Shown here piece after piece: positions 1 through 8,852 of a stretch of DNA of 64,000 nt. Every line of letters starts with the position of its first letter. Position 1 is the first letter of the stretch. The stretch is from assembly GCF_003206155.1 (NCBI RefSeq), contig NZ_PZJV01000001.1, forward strand, positions 1,222,572-1,286,571, read 5' to 3'. A program made the translations under genes and the position numbers. The stretch is from Salinicola halophilus. Lineage in GTDB: Bacteria > Pseudomonadota > Gammaproteobacteria > Pseudomonadales > Halomonadaceae. The notes below the pieces were generated by a model that saw nothing but the letters and a program-made list of their open reading frames with translations, was not told the DNA's origin and did no database searches.

Positions 1-50
1 AGGCCGGCCAGCATGCAGCCGGCGAGCAGTGCGACACCGTAGATCACCAT
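1..50 (-). CDS. madL: Malonate transporter subunit MadL, N-terminal fragment
   Basis: Only the first 16 codons are inside the window; the gene runs off the left edge. The visible residues MVIYGVALLAGCMLAGL match the usual start of MadL, the small membrane subunit of the two-part malonate:sodium symporter MadLM, and form the beginning of a membrane segment. It reads in the same direction as the malonyl-CoA synthetase and malonyl-CoA decarboxylase genes just upstream of it, which supports the call. madM would be expected just outside the window. The identification rests on a very short stretch plus context. Confidence 0.7.
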   Translation of the reverse strand, partial: MVIYGVALLAGCMLAG

Positions 51-220
51 CGTTGTTCACCTCTCTAGGCGTCGATCGACGCCGGGCGTTGTTTTGGGTG
101 TCCAGTCGGACGAGAGTGGCGTGCCCGAGTCGCTGCCAACGAGCGACTCGAGGTCTGACGTGAAACGGATCTCCTGGGGAAAGGGGGATGGCGGAAGGCG
201 TGACCGAAAGGTCCGACGGC

Positions 221-1759
221 TCAGGCGCTCGAAGCGCCGGACGTCTGATAGAGATCGGCGTAGCGCTCGCGCAGCACGTTCTTCTGAACCTTGCCCATCA
301 CGTTTCGCGGCAGGCAATCGACGAAGAAGACCCGCTTGGGCTGCTTGTAGCGCGCGACCTTCTCGCCGAGCGCGGCGAGCACGGCCGCTTCGTCGAGGCT
401 CGCATCGGGCTTGAGCACCACCGCTGCGGTGACGCCTTCGCCAAGATCGGGATGAGGAACCCCGACGATCGCGGATTCGACGACACCCGGCAGCTCGTCG
501 ATCCACTGCTCGATCTCCTTGGGATAGACGTTGTAGCCGCCGGAGATCACCAGGTCCTTGTCGCGACCCACGATCGAGAGATAGCCGTCGGCGTCGATCA
601 CCCCCAGATCCCCGGTGATGAAGAACCCGTCGTCACGGAACTCCGAGGCGGTCTTTTCCGGCATTCGCCAGTAACCCTTGAAGACGTTCGAACCGCGGAC
701 TTCCACCGCGCCCGTCTCGCCCGGCGACAGCGTCTCGCCACTCTCGCGGTCGGTGATACGCACCTCGCTGCCCGGCAGCGCGAAGCCCACAGTGCCCGGG
801 CGACGCTCGCCGTCGTACGGATTGGAGGTGTTCATGTTGGTCTCGGTCATGCCATAGCGCTCGAGAATGGCATGGCCCGTGCGATCGCTGAATTCGCGAT
901 GGGTTTCGGCAAGTAGCGGCGCCGATCCCGAGACGAACAGGCGCATGTTGGCGGTGGTTTCACGATCGAGGCGCGGGCTCGCGAGCAGACGCGTATAGAA
1001 CGTGGGCACGCCCATCAGCACGGTCGCCCGCGGCATCAGCGTGATCAGCTGCTCCGGGTCGAGCTTGGGCAAAAACGTCATCGAGGCGCCCACGGTGAGC
1101 ACGATGTTGCAGGCGACGAAGAGCCCGTGGGTATGAAAGATCGGCAGCGCGTGCAGCAGATGATCCTCGCCGGTGAAGCGCCAGGTCTGCGCCAGCGCCT
1201 GGCTATTGGCGGCGAGATTGCTGTGCGTCAGCATCGCCCCCTTGGAGCGTCCGGTCGTCCCCGAGGTATACAGGATCGAGGCCAGATCGTCGGCTCCGAT
1301 CTCGGCGATACGCTCGTCCTCCGAGGCACGGGCGACCCGCGCCATCAGCGAGCCGCCACCATCGATACCGAGCGTTTCCACGCCGTCGACGCCACAGGCA
1401 GCCGCGAGTCGACGCGCCGCCTCTTCGGCCTGCGGGCGACAGACGTAGAGCTTGGGCTCGGCGTCGCCGAGGAAATACTCGATCTCTGCATCGGTATACG
1501 CCGTATTGAGCGGTAGATAGACGCCGCCGACCTGCAGGCAAGCCAGATAGAGCATGATCGCCTGCGGGCTCTTGTCGACCTGGACGACCACCCGGTCTCC
1601 GGGTTCGACGCCGCTTTCGCGCAGCACCTTCGCCATGCGACGAGACAGCGAGAGCACGTCGCTGTAGCGATAGCGGTCGCCTTCCGGCGTGTCGATCAGC
1701 ACCTTGTCCGGCTGACGCGCGAAATGGTCCTGAAACTGCAGATAGAGGTTGTGGTTCAT
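221..1759 (-). CDS. matB: Malonyl-CoA synthetase MatB
   Basis: ANL-superfamily acyl-CoA synthetase of 512 residues, the usual MatB length. It activates malonate with ATP and CoA to malonyl-CoA in the cytosol. The AMP-binding motif YTSGTTGRSKG is at about 164-174, YGMTE lies in the central domain, and the C-terminal catalytic lysine is in PRNVMGKVQK (about K490). The open frame runs about 47 codons further upstream, but the start MNHNLYLQFQ is preceded by GGGAG and matches the family N-terminus. It follows the decarboxylase gene by 46 bp on the same strand and precedes madL, so import, activation and decarboxylation of malonate appear to be one transcription unit. Alternative: another dicarboxylate-CoA ligase, but the neighbours argue for malonate. 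Confidence 0.93.
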   Translation of the reverse strand: MNHNLYLQFQDHFARQPDKVLIDTPEGDRYRYSDVLSLSRRMAKVLRESGVEPGDRVVVQVDKSPQAIMLYLACLQVGGVYLPLNTAYTDAEIEYFLGDAEPKLYVCRPQAEEAARRLAAACGVDGVETLGIDGGGSLMARVARASEDERIAEIGADDLASILYTSGTTGRSKGAMLTHSNLAANSQALAQTWRFTGEDHLLHALPIFHTHGLFVACNIVLTVGASMTFLPKLDPEQLITLMPRATVLMGVPTFYTRLLASPRLDRETTANMRLFVSGSAPLLAETHREFSDRTGHAILERYGMTETNMNTSNPYDGERRPGTVGFALPGSEVRITDRESGETLSPGETGAVEVRGSNVFKGYWRMPEKTASEFRDDGFFITGDLGVIDADGYLSIVGRDKDLVISGGYNVYPKEIEQWIDELPGVVESAIVGVPHPDLGEGVTAAVVLKPDASLDEAAVLAALGEKVARYKQPKRVFFVDCLPRNVMGKVQKNVLRERYADLYQTSGASSA

Positions 1760-1805
1760 GCGAATCTCCCGCTTTGCCGCCACCTGTGTGGCTTGCGATC
1801 TCATA

Positions 1806-3167
1806 TCAGGCGTCGGCCTTCGACGTGCTGCTCCGCAGGCGTGAACGGCCCTGCTTGGCATCGCGCCGGACCTCGCCGGCGCAGGCCACCGTGCCTTCAC
1901 GGCTGAACGCTTCGTGGTTCTGTTCGATACGATCCAGCTCGTAGAGGTAATTGACCATCAGACCATGGGATTGCTTGAGTCCCTTGTCGGAGGTGTCTCC
2001 CGGCCAGTTGAGACGGTGCAGCGTGGCACCGTTGCCGAGATGGAATCGGGCGACGGGATCGAGTGGCAGCCCGCTTGTGTGTTTGGCGTCGACCAGATAG
2101 TGCGCTGCCAGACCGCGCACGGCCGGCTGCAGCTTCTCGCGCGCCTTGGCATCGGCGAGCCAGGGGCCGGATTCCAGCATCGTGGCGATCTCGTCACCCG
2201 CACCGCCCGGCTGGGCGCTGCGCTCGTTCTCCAGCCACTGAGCGAAGCCGGGCACCGGCGAGAGCGTGACGAACTTCTCCAGATTGGGCAGTTCGCGCTT
2301 GAGTTCCTGAACCACCTGCTTGATCAGGAAATTGCCGAAGGAGATGCCCTTGAGGCCGCTCTGACAGTTACTGATGCTGTAGAACGCTGCCGTGTCGGCC
2401 TCTTCGAGACTCACGTCATCGCCGCCGGCCAGAATGTCCTGGATGTTGCTGGGAATGCCGCGACACAGTGCCACTTCGACGAAGATCAGCGGCTCGTCAC
2501 CGGTGGCCGGGTGAAAGAAGGCATAGCAGCGACGATCGTCGGGATCGAGACGCCGGCGCAGATCGGGCCAGTCGTTGATTGCGTGGACCGCTTCGTAACG
2601 GATGATCTTCTCCAGCACCGCCGCCGGCGTGTTCCAGTCGATGCTCTCGAGCACCAGAAACCCGCGGTTGAACCAGGAGGCGAAGAGGTGCGCGAAATCC
2701 GCATCCAGCGGTTTGAGGTGCGGGTGGGTCTTGAGGAAGGCGAGCAGATCGGCACGCATCTTGACCAGCTCGTAGGTACCGCCGGGGCAGAGATTGAGCC
2801 GCCGCAGCAGGTGCTGGCGCCGCGGTTCGCAGGCCGCAAACAGCGTCTCCAGACTGGCGTTGTCCTCGCTTTCGCGATACCGGGCGTAGGCGGTGTGGAT
2901 CTCTTCGGGGACGGCCGCATAGTGCTCGGCGAGAAGCTCGAAGAAAGCGAGCCGCCCGGCTTCGTCCAGGGTGGCGTAGCGTTCCAGCGCCTCTTGAGCG
3001 GTCAGAATCTGCGAGGCCTCCCCCACGGGATGCATCAGCGTTTCGCACAGCGTACTCAGACGCGAAAGCCCGTTCGGTGACCCCTTCTTGTCGGCTTGCG
3101 GTGCCTGACGAGTGCGTCGACCGATGCTCGACAGAAGCTCCTGGAGGAAGTTCATATTGACGTTCAT
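1806..3167 (-). CDS. matA: Malonyl-CoA decarboxylase
   Basis: MCD-family enzyme of 453 residues that converts malonyl-CoA to acetyl-CoA and CO2. The N-terminal half is helical (the MCD_N region). The C-terminal GNAT-like catalytic domain carries YSISNCQSGLKG (about 263-274), which contains the catalytic serine region, and FHLGNGA with the catalytic histidine at about H376. The ATG at 3167 follows GAGAGGG; a second ATG four codons later is possible. It is the first gene of the leftward malonate operon, ahead of matB and madL. About 25 basic and serine-rich residues at the C-terminus look unstructured. Confidence is high because both catalytic regions are present and MatB is adjacent. Confidence 0.93.
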   Translation of the reverse strand: MNVNMNFLQELLSSIGRRTRQAPQADKKGSPNGLSRLSTLCETLMHPVGEASQILTAQEALERYATLDEAGRLAFFELLAEHYAAVPEEIHTAYARYRESEDNASLETLFAACEPRRQHLLRRLNLCPGGTYELVKMRADLLAFLKTHPHLKPLDADFAHLFASWFNRGFLVLESIDWNTPAAVLEKIIRYEAVHAINDWPDLRRRLDPDDRRCYAFFHPATGDEPLIFVEVALCRGIPSNIQDILAGGDDVSLEEADTAAFYSISNCQSGLKGISFGNFLIKQVVQELKRELPNLEKFVTLSPVPGFAQWLENERSAQPGGAGDEIATMLESGPWLADAKAREKLQPAVRGLAAHYLVDAKHTSGLPLDPVARFHLGNGATLHRLNWPGDTSDKGLKQSHGLMVNYLYELDRIEQNHEAFSREGTVACAGEVRRDAKQGRSRLRSSTSKADA

Positions 3168-3284
3168 GCCGGCCCTCTCGGGTCGATGACTGGACGCTCG
3201 TCGACGACAAGCGATCGATTCGCTCGGTCAAAAGCCGTTGCAAGAGTCGCTACATCGCGAGACGCTGAGCGCGACGCGAGGCAG

Positions 3285-3294
3285 GCATACATGC
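3285..3294. promoter_or_regulatory. Second candidate MatR half-site or operator
   Basis: GCATACATGC is a near-palindrome resembling the core of the stronger site at 3305-3314. The two centres are 20 bp apart, about two helical turns, which would place two bound dimers on one face of the DNA. It is weaker than the main site and is supported mostly by the spacing. Confidence 0.35.
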
Positions 3295-3304
3295 TCCAGC
3301 CCTG

Positions 3305-3314
3305 ATGTATACAA
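3305..3314. promoter_or_regulatory. Candidate MatR operator
   Basis: ATGTATACAA matches 9 of 10 positions of TTGTATACAA, the operator described for the malonate regulator MatR of Rhizobium. It sits between the divergent malonate operon and the GntR gene, where an autoregulated repressor would act. The match is read from sequence; binding is inferred. Confidence 0.6.
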
Positions 3315-3490
3315 CAGTTGGGCATGGGGCAGAGGGTGTCAATATAGGAGAAAGTCTAAGGTGGCCGACCAACCGCCCTGCGAGACACCGACGACGCGCC
3401 AGTCAGAAGCAGCCGAGACGCCGGCCGGCGGCCGGCGGCCGGCCTGCCGCGAGGGCGACGGGCTCTCGTGACGTGAAGGACGCTCGTGAC

Positions 3491-4183
3491 ATGAAAGACA
3501 AACATCCGACGAAGACGCGTCCGTCGCGGGCGCAGTGGCTTCGCGAGCATCTGGAAAACGCCATCGTCGACGGCCACTTCGCGCCGGGCGACCGGCTCGA
3601 CCCGGTGGCGCTGGCCCGCGACTACGATTGCTCGCGAACCCCGATTCGTGAAGCGCTACAGCAGCTCGAGGCCTCGGGCATGGTGCGGGTCTACCCCAAA
3701 CGGGGCACGTTCGTGACGCAGCTCGGGGTTGCCGATCTGGTCGAGCGTTTCGATGTCATGGCAGAGCTCGAGGGCATGTGCGCGCGACTGGCGGCGCGAC
3801 GCATCACGTCAGAGGAGCTGTCGGCTCTCAGGCGCGCACACGAGGCCTGCCGCGACTGTCTTGATGGCAGCGACGCCGACCATTACTACCACGCCAACGG
3901 CACGTTCCATCACTTGATCTACGCCGCCAGCCACAATGCCTTTCTGACGCAGGAAGCGACCCGGCTGCACGCGATTCTCAAGCCCTACCGCCGGCTACAA
4001 CTTCACGCCTATCACCGTCTGCAGGAGAGCTTTGCCGAGCACGAAGCCATTCTCGGCGCCATCGAACGTCGCGATGCGGACGCGGCACGTCAGGCGATCC
4101 AGCATCACGTTCAGCTTCAAGGCAATCGTTTCAACGACCTGATGGCGACGATGCCTCAGCTCAGAGAGACCCGGCCGGAATGA
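3491..4183 (+). CDS. matR: GntR-family (FCD) regulator of malonate genes
   Basis: 230-residue FadR/FCD-type GntR repressor. The N-terminal winged helix is visible as QWLREHLENAIVDGHF, then RTPIREALQQLEASG and VYPKRGTFV. The C-terminal FCD region has conserved acidic and histidine positions (FHHLIYAASHN, EHEAILGAIERRD) typical of the metal- or ligand-binding bundle. The open frame extends 62 codons upstream through proline/arginine-rich sequence; the ATG at 3491 with GAAGGA ten bases ahead is the better start. It is divergent from the malonyl-CoA decarboxylase gene with MatR-like operators in between, so it probably senses malonate or malonyl-CoA and controls that operon and itself. Confidence 0.85.
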   Translation: MKDKHPTKTRPSRAQWLREHLENAIVDGHFAPGDRLDPVALARDYDCSRTPIREALQQLEASGMVRVYPKRGTFVTQLGVADLVERFDVMAELEGMCARLAARRITSEELSALRRAHEACRDCLDGSDADHYYHANGTFHHLIYAASHNAFLTQEATRLHAILKPYRRLQLHAYHRLQESFAEHEAILGAIERRDADAARQAIQHHVQLQGNRFNDLMATMPQLRETRPE

Positions 4184-4212
4184 CTGTCTCGCCGGCGGCC
4201 GTCAGGGAAGGA

Positions 4213-4392
4213 TCAATCGAAGAACAGCGTCACCAGCACCGCCAGCCCGCCGACCAGCGTCGCGGTCACGACGGCGACGCTCACCAGTCGATTCAGCCAC
4301 AGATCCACGCGTGACGGCGCGGCGGACGACCGCGCATCACGTCGCGTCGCACCGTGGCGTCGAGGCTGCCTGGGTCTCACCGCCGGTTGCAT
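4213..4392 (-). CDS. Small hypothetical membrane protein (59 aa)
   Basis: A short reading frame on the minus strand, converging on matR. The first half is rich in arginine and proline. The second half is one hydrophobic segment (about residues 33-57, starting DLWLNRLVSVAVV and ending LAVLVTLFFD) that would span the membrane with the basic half in the cytosol. GGAG lies nine bases before the ATG. It is not a recognised family. A single membrane-spanning segment with the correct positive-inside flank, plus a ribosome site, argues for a real gene. It lies downstream of the BCCT terminator, so it needs its own promoter. Confidence 0.45.
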   Translation of the reverse strand: MQPAVRPRQPRRHGATRRDARSSAAPSRVDLWLNRLVSVAVVTATLVGGLAVLVTLFFD

Positions 4393-4522
4393 GAATGAAG
4401 GCTCCGGGCCACTGGAAAGGAAATCGAGGGTGCCGCGTCGAGCGGCGCTCTAAAACTAAGCTGTTTTCACGATTTTCTCCACTGCCAAGCCGCCGTTCAA
4501 CGCACGCCCCGGCACAGAAATG

Positions 4523-4551
4523 AAAAAACCCCATCGCTTGGCGATGGGGTT
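4523..4551 (-). terminator. Rho-independent terminator of the BCCT gene
   Basis: Perfect 11-bp stem AACCCCATCGC / GCGATGGGGTT with a 3-base loop, followed on the minus strand by a run of six T. It begins about 36 bp after the stop codon of the BCCT carrier. Confidence 0.9.
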
Positions 4552-4586
4552 CAGTCACGATGCGCACTCGGCTGCCCGCTGCGGCA

Positions 4587-6221
4587 TCAGCGCGGGTTGA
4601 TGCGCCGATTCTTGACGTCCGGCGCGCGGCGATAGCGATCCTCGTCGGCCAGCGTCTCCGCCTCGAAGGCATCGGCGCCTACCGGCGTTTCGCTGTGACG
4701 ACGGTAGAGCGCCGTCAGCATCGCTTTGCGGTCGGCACGCAGCTCCCGGATCATCACCAGGATCATGCCGTAGAGAATGAAGGTGAACGGCAGCGCCGAG
4801 AGCACCGCGGCCGACTGCAGCCCCTTCAGTCCGTTCTCGCCGCCCGCCGACAGCAGCGTCAGACAGATCGCGGCGATCAGCACGCCCCAGATGATGCGCT
4901 TCACCAGCGGCGGGTTGAGTGAACCGTTGTCGGTCATCTGGGAAACGATATAGGTCGCGGAGTCGGCGGAAGTCACCAGGAAGATGAAGATCAAGAAGAG
5001 CGCCACCACTGACAGCACGTTGGAGAACGGCATCAGATCGAACATCTGGAACAGCGCCGAGGTCAGGTTGTCCTGGGTCGCCTGGGCCAGCCCGGCATCG
5101 CCGGTCAGCTCCATCTGAATCGCCGCACCGCCGAACACCCCGATCCAGAGACACGCCAGCAGCGGCGGCACGATCAGCACCCCGAAGACGTACTCCTTGA
5201 TCGTGCGGCCGCGGGAGATTCGTGCGACGAAGGTGCCGACGAACGGCGACCAGGCGATGACCCAGGCCCAGTAGAAGATCGTCCAGGTACTCGCCCACTC
5301 GCTATCCTCGAACGGCGACATGCGCAGGCTCATGCCGATGAAGTTCTGCAGATAGTCCCCGATGCCCAGCGTGATGGTCTCGAGAATCGCCACCGTCGGG
5401 CCGGTGAACAGCACGTAGAACATCAGCGCGAAGCAGAGCGCCAGGTTCAGGTTGGAGAGATACTTGATGCCCTTGTCGAGGCCGGTGGTCGTCGAGATCA
5501 TGTAGCAGACAAACATCGCCCCCATGATGATGAACTGCCACATCACGCTTTCTGAAACGCCAAACACGGCATTGAGTCCGCCGTTGATCTGCAACACGGC
5601 CAGACCGATCGAGGTCGCCACCCCCATCACCGTCGCCACCACGGCGAAGATATCCAGCACGGGACCAAGCTTTCGGATCTTGGGCCGTTTGGCGGTCACC
5701 GAGGAGAGCACGTTGGAGACCATTCCGGCCTGACCCTTGCGGAACTGGTAGTAGGCAATGATCAGCCCCACGACGGAAAACGCCGCCCACTGATGGATAC
5801 CCCAGTTGAAGAAGCTGTACTGAATGGCGTAGCGCGCGGCTTCCGGCGTGGCACCCTCGAAGTCGCCGTAAGGCGGCTGAATGTAGTGGCTCATGGGCTC
5901 GGCCATGCCGTAGAACACCAGCCCCACGCCGAAACCGGCCGCCAGTAGCATGCTGACCCAGGAGAAGAAACTGTACGTCGGCCGGCTGTCCTGAGGCCCC
6001 AGGCGAATCTTGCCGTACTTGCTGAACGCCAACGTGAACAGAAAGATCACGAACCCGAAGACGGAGATGAGATAGAACCAGCCAAAATAGTATGTCGTCG
6101 CATTCAGCAAGCGACCGGCGATGTCGCCGAATCCCTGCGGAAAGATCGCCCCGACGGCGACGATGATGACGATCACCAGCGCCGAGGCGATGAAGACAGT
6201 CTGATTAACGAATCTACCCAT
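4587..6221 (-). CDS. BCCT-family osmolyte transporter
   Basis: 544-residue carrier of the betaine/choline/carnitine family, with twelve hydrophobic segments in the inner membrane. The family signature WTIFYWAWVIAWSPFVG is at about 313-329 and is followed by ARISRGRT. The glycine-rich stretch in helix 3 is AAGFGVGL (about 94-101), closer to sodium-coupled betaine or ectoine carriers than to the proton-coupled BetT form. The C-terminal tail is only about 50 residues, hydrophilic and acid-rich, so a long BetP-like osmosensing domain is absent. GGGGAG precedes the ATG. It is monocistronic, with its own terminator and a long upstream region containing a 24-bp palindrome. The exact substrate cannot be read from sequence. 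Confidence 0.93.
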   Translation of the reverse strand: MGRFVNQTVFIASALVIVIIVAVGAIFPQGFGDIAGRLLNATTYYFGWFYLISVFGFVIFLFTLAFSKYGKIRLGPQDSRPTYSFFSWVSMLLAAGFGVGLVFYGMAEPMSHYIQPPYGDFEGATPEAARYAIQYSFFNWGIHQWAAFSVVGLIIAYYQFRKGQAGMVSNVLSSVTAKRPKIRKLGPVLDIFAVVATVMGVATSIGLAVLQINGGLNAVFGVSESVMWQFIIMGAMFVCYMISTTTGLDKGIKYLSNLNLALCFALMFYVLFTGPTVAILETITLGIGDYLQNFIGMSLRMSPFEDSEWASTWTIFYWAWVIAWSPFVGTFVARISRGRTIKEYVFGVLIVPPLLACLWIGVFGGAAIQMELTGDAGLAQATQDNLTSALFQMFDLMPFSNVLSVVALFLIFIFLVTSADSATYIVSQMTDNGSLNPPLVKRIIWGVLIAAICLTLLSAGGENGLKGLQSAAVLSALPFTFILYGMILVMIRELRADRKAMLTALYRRHSETPVGADAFEAETLADEDRYRRAPDVKNRRINPR

Positions 6222-6628
6222 GTTCTCCCCTTTTCTATTGTCGGTATGTCCTGGAGATGCCCGTCCTTGTTTCTAGCGATCAGCTCCTGAAAACCAGTCC
6301 CTGAGGATCGAATGAACGCTGCGTCGAATCGCGCGAATCGACGCTCGACGGATCATCCGACCCGCGCGCCGCGCACGGCGTGCCGCTTGAGTGTAGACGT
6401 CAGACCCCGCGTTGCGACCCGGCGGCCTTTCGCATCGATCGTCTACCTTGCGCTGACCGCCGAAGACATACAACCGCGACGGGGGGCGACCCGTGTACGC
6501 GACGGCCACGTTCATGGGACGGTTGCATTCGTCTTTTCCGCCCTCATCATGGAGCCAACGATACGAAACAATGAGGGCGCTAACGGAGATCGCGTTGCGC
6601 GCCATCACTCCCCGGACCGAGGAAGACC
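6222..6628. other. Divergent intergenic region of the BCCT carrier and LLM oxidoreductase
   Basis: 407 bp without a supported gene. It holds a near-perfect 24-bp palindrome at 6321-6344 (annotated separately) and the ribosome sites of both flanking genes. The open frames in it are out of register with any family and lack ribosome sites. No clear promoter hexamers were placed. Confidence 0.5.
6321..6344. promoter_or_regulatory. 24-bp near-perfect palindrome, candidate operator
   Basis: Outer arms GCGTCGA and TCGACGC flank a central TCGCGCGA that is itself palindromic; 22 of 24 positions are symmetric. It lies 100 bp upstream of the BCCT start in the divergent region. The symmetry suits a dimeric repressor, but no regulator gene is adjacent, so the function is inferred. 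Confidence 0.35.
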
Positions 6629-7624
6629 ATGTCACGACTCGCCGATATTCCCCTTTCCGTACTGGATCTCGCCCCCATCACGCGGGACGGGACCGCTGCC
6701 GAAACCTTTCGCCATAGCGTGGATCTGGCACAGCAGACCGAGCGGCTGGGCTACAACCGTTACTGGCTGGCCGAGCACCACAATATCGACGGTATCGCCA
6801 GCGCCGCCACCAGCGTGCTGATCGGCCATCTCGCCGGCGCCACCTCGACGCTTCGCATCGGCAGCGGCGGGATCATGCTGCCGAACCACCCGCCACTGGC
6901 GATCGCCGAGCAGTTCGGCACCCTGGCCACGCTCTATCCCGATCGCATCGATCTCGGGCTGGGGCGGGCACCGGGTTCCGACGGCGTCACCATGCAGGCG
7001 ATGCGGCGTGATCCGCGCGCCGGCATCAACGACTTCCCCGATCGCCTCGACGAGCTTCGCCGCTATCTGGGTGACAGTGTCCCCGGCCAGCGTGTCCGGG
7101 CGATTCCGGGCGAAAGCACGCATGTGCCGATCTGGCTGCTCGGCTCCAGCGGCTACAGCGCCCAGCTCGCGGCGAAACTCGGCCTGCCGTTCGCCTTCGC
7201 CGGTCAGTTCGCGCCGGGCTATATGGTCGAGGCGCTGCACCTCTACCGTGAAGGCTTCCAGCCGGGCGTACTCGACAAGCCGCATGCGATGATCGGGGTT
7301 CCGCTCGTCGCCGCCGACAGCGACGCCCACGCGGACTTCCTCGCCACCACGCAGCAGCAGAAATTTCTCAACCTGATTCGCGGCAAGAGCACGCGTACCC
7401 TGCCGCCGACCGAGCGCCTGGACTGGTCGCCGCAGGAGCAGGCGATGGTGAGGCAGAACCTGGGGGCTGCCGTGGTCGGGGGGCCCGAGAGCCTTCGCCA
7501 GCAGCTCGACGAGCTGCTCGAGGCCACCGGCGCCGACGAGATCATGGTCAATACCGACTGCTACGATCACGCCGAGCGCGTGCGCTCCTACGAGATTCTC
7601 GCCGAGGTGTGGAAGGCGGCGTAA
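6629..7624 (+). CDS. LLM-class flavin-dependent oxidoreductase (YhbW-like)
   Basis: 331-residue luciferase-like monooxygenase fold protein. The N-terminus [10 protein letters not shown], then YWLAEHHN (about 49-56), [11 protein letters not shown], and [18 protein letters not shown] text (here [14 protein letters not shown]) are the marks of the MsnO8/YhbW subgroup, which uses reduced FMN to oxidise an unidentified substrate. AGGAAG precedes the ATG. It stands alone, convergent with the transaldolase gene. The physiological substrate of this subgroup is not established, so only the class is called. Confidence 0.88.
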   Translation: MSRLADIPLSVLDLAPITRDGTAAETFRHSVDLAQQTERLGYNRYWLAEHHNIDGIASAATSVLIGHLAGATSTLRIGSGGIMLPNHPPLAIAEQFGTLATLYPDRIDLGLGRAPGSDGVTMQAMRRDPRAGINDFPDRLDELRRYLGDSVPGQRVRAIPGESTHVPIWLLGSSGYSAQLAAKLGLPFAFAGQFAPGYMVEALHLYREGFQPGVLDKPHAMIGVPLVAADSDAHADFLATTQQQKFLNLIRGKSTRTLPPTERLDWSPQEQAMVRQNLGAAVVGGPESLRQQLDELLEATGADEIMVNTDCYDHAERVRSYEILAEVWKAA

Positions 7625-7671
7625 GCGCGACGAGCAAACGTCACCCGCGCCTGCGCGAGGACGCATAAAAG

Positions 7672-7696
7672 AACACCCGGCACATGGCCGGGTGTT
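7672..7696 (-). terminator. Rho-independent terminator of the transaldolase gene
   Basis: Perfect 10-bp stem AACACCCGGC / GCCGGGTGTT with a 5-base loop. On the minus strand it is followed by a T-rich tail (CTTTTATG). It lies 25 bp after the transaldolase stop and may also slow transcripts from the converging oxidoreductase gene. Confidence 0.8.
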
Positions 7697-7720
7697 GTCG
7701 TGGAGGACGAAGCGCGGCAT

Positions 7721-8677
7721 TCAGCCCAAACGCTTTGCCAGCAGCCCTTCCAGCTTGCCCTGATCCGCGGCGAACTTGCGAATGCCCTCGGCGAGCTTCT
7801 CGGTCGCCATGGCGTCTTCGTTGTGCTCCCAGCGGAACTGCGCCTCGCCGATCTTGCCCGGAAGCTCCTCGCGGCCACTTTCGTCGGTGACTTTCTGGGT
7901 CACCTCGCCGTCGCTGGATGCGAGCTCCTCGAGCAGGTCCGGCGAGATGGTCAGACGGTTGCAGCCCGCAAGGGCCAGAATCTGGTCGGTGTTTCGGAAG
8001 CTCGCGCCCATGACCACCGTCTCGTAGCCGTAGCGGCTGGCGTAGTCGCAGACGCCGCGCACGAATTTCACGCCCGGATCTTCGTCCGGCGCATAGGATT
8101 CGGTGCCGGTGGACTTCTTGTACCAGTCGGTGACGCGGCCGACGAACGGCGAGATCAGATAGACGCCCGCTTCGAAGCAGGCGCGGGCCTGCGCGTCGGA
8201 AAAGAGCAGCGTCAGGTTGCAGCTGATGCCCTCTTTTTCGAGTCGCTCCGCGGCGCGAATGCCTTCCCAGGTGGAGGCGAGCTTGATCAGCACGCGATCG
8301 CGGGTAACACCCTGCTTTTCATAGAGCTTGATCAGATGGTGCGCTTTCTCGTAGCTCGCCTGTTCGTCGAAGGAGAGCTTGGCGGCGACTTCCGTAGAGA
8401 CGCGCCCCGGAATGAGCTTGGTGATCTCGGTGCCGATCGCCACGCAGAGCCGGTCGACCGCTTCCTCGACGCGAGTCGCCTCGTCGGATACCTCGGCCTT
8501 CACCTGCGCAAGCGTCTCGTCGATCAGCGATTGATAACCCTCGAGATCGAACGCCTTGAGAATCAGCGAAGGGTTGGTCGTGGCATCGTGCGGCTCGTAG
8601 CGACGAATGGCGTCGAGATCGCCGGTGTCGGCGACCACCATGGAAACCTGCTTGAGAGAGTCGAGTTTTTGGGTCAT
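7721..8677 (-). CDS. tal: Transaldolase
   Basis: 318-residue class I transaldolase of the pentose phosphate pathway, which moves a dihydroxyacetone unit between sugar phosphates. The Schiff-base lysine is in [12 protein letters not shown] at K132, the same number as in E. coli TalB, and the substrate region DATTNPSLI is at about 31-39. The open frame extends 33 codons upstream, but the ATG at 8677 has GGAG eight bases ahead and gives the family N-terminus. It lies 175 bp downstream of the xylulokinase gene on the same strand, ending a sugar-alcohol gene cluster in which it would link xylulose-5-phosphate to glycolysis. It has its own terminator. Confidence 0.96.
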   Translation of the reverse strand: MTQKLDSLKQVSMVVADTGDLDAIRRYEPHDATTNPSLILKAFDLEGYQSLIDETLAQVKAEVSDEATRVEEAVDRLCVAIGTEITKLIPGRVSTEVAAKLSFDEQASYEKAHHLIKLYEKQGVTRDRVLIKLASTWEGIRAAERLEKEGISCNLTLLFSDAQARACFEAGVYLISPFVGRVTDWYKKSTGTESYAPDEDPGVKFVRGVCDYASRYGYETVVMGASFRNTDQILALAGCNRLTISPDLLEELASSDGEVTQKVTDESGREELPGKIGEAQFRWEHNEDAMATEKLAEGIRKFAADQGKLEGLLAKRLG

Positions 8678-8802
8678 GAATCGCTCCATCGTCGTCTGAT
8701 AGGAATCGCGGCGGACTATCGCGGCACGCGGTGGTATCGGTCCGTCGTGCGGTCGCGATATCGATCCCCAAAGCATAACACCGTTGCCGGTAACTCGCCG
8801 CG

Positions 8803-8813
8803 GCGTTCGGCAA
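8803..8813 (+). repeat. GCGTTCGGCAA intergenic repeat, copy 1
   Basis: The 11-mer GCGTTCGGCAA lies in the gap between xylB and tal, close to a GTTGCCG / CGGCAAC inverted repeat (8783-8789 and 8808-8814). The same 11-mer recurs at 45591-45601 and 54550-54560, each time between genes and as the 3' arm of a hairpin. Confidence 0.4.
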
Positions 8814-8852
8814 CCGGTCGGCTGCGGCTCGGGCGTTCGCTCGCGGGGATCT

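Larger units (their letters stand above)
3168..3490. other. Divergent control region of the malonate genes
   Basis: 323 bp without a gene lie between the decarboxylase (leftward) and the GntR regulator (rightward). Two palindromic sites resembling the MatR operator are annotated separately. Otherwise it holds a CGGC-rich tract near 3420-3445 and the GAAGGA ribosome binding site at 3475-3480. No convincing sigma-70 promoter could be placed. Confidence 0.6.

Noticed and set aside
57..506. Long antisense frame over the malonyl-CoA synthetase end
   Set aside because: Arg/Ser-rich shadow of a real gene, without family motifs or ribosome site.
1914..3080. 388-codon plus-strand frame opposite the malonyl-CoA decarboxylase
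   Set aside because: Mirror of a well-supported gene in GC-rich DNA; no motifs and no membrane or secretion pattern.
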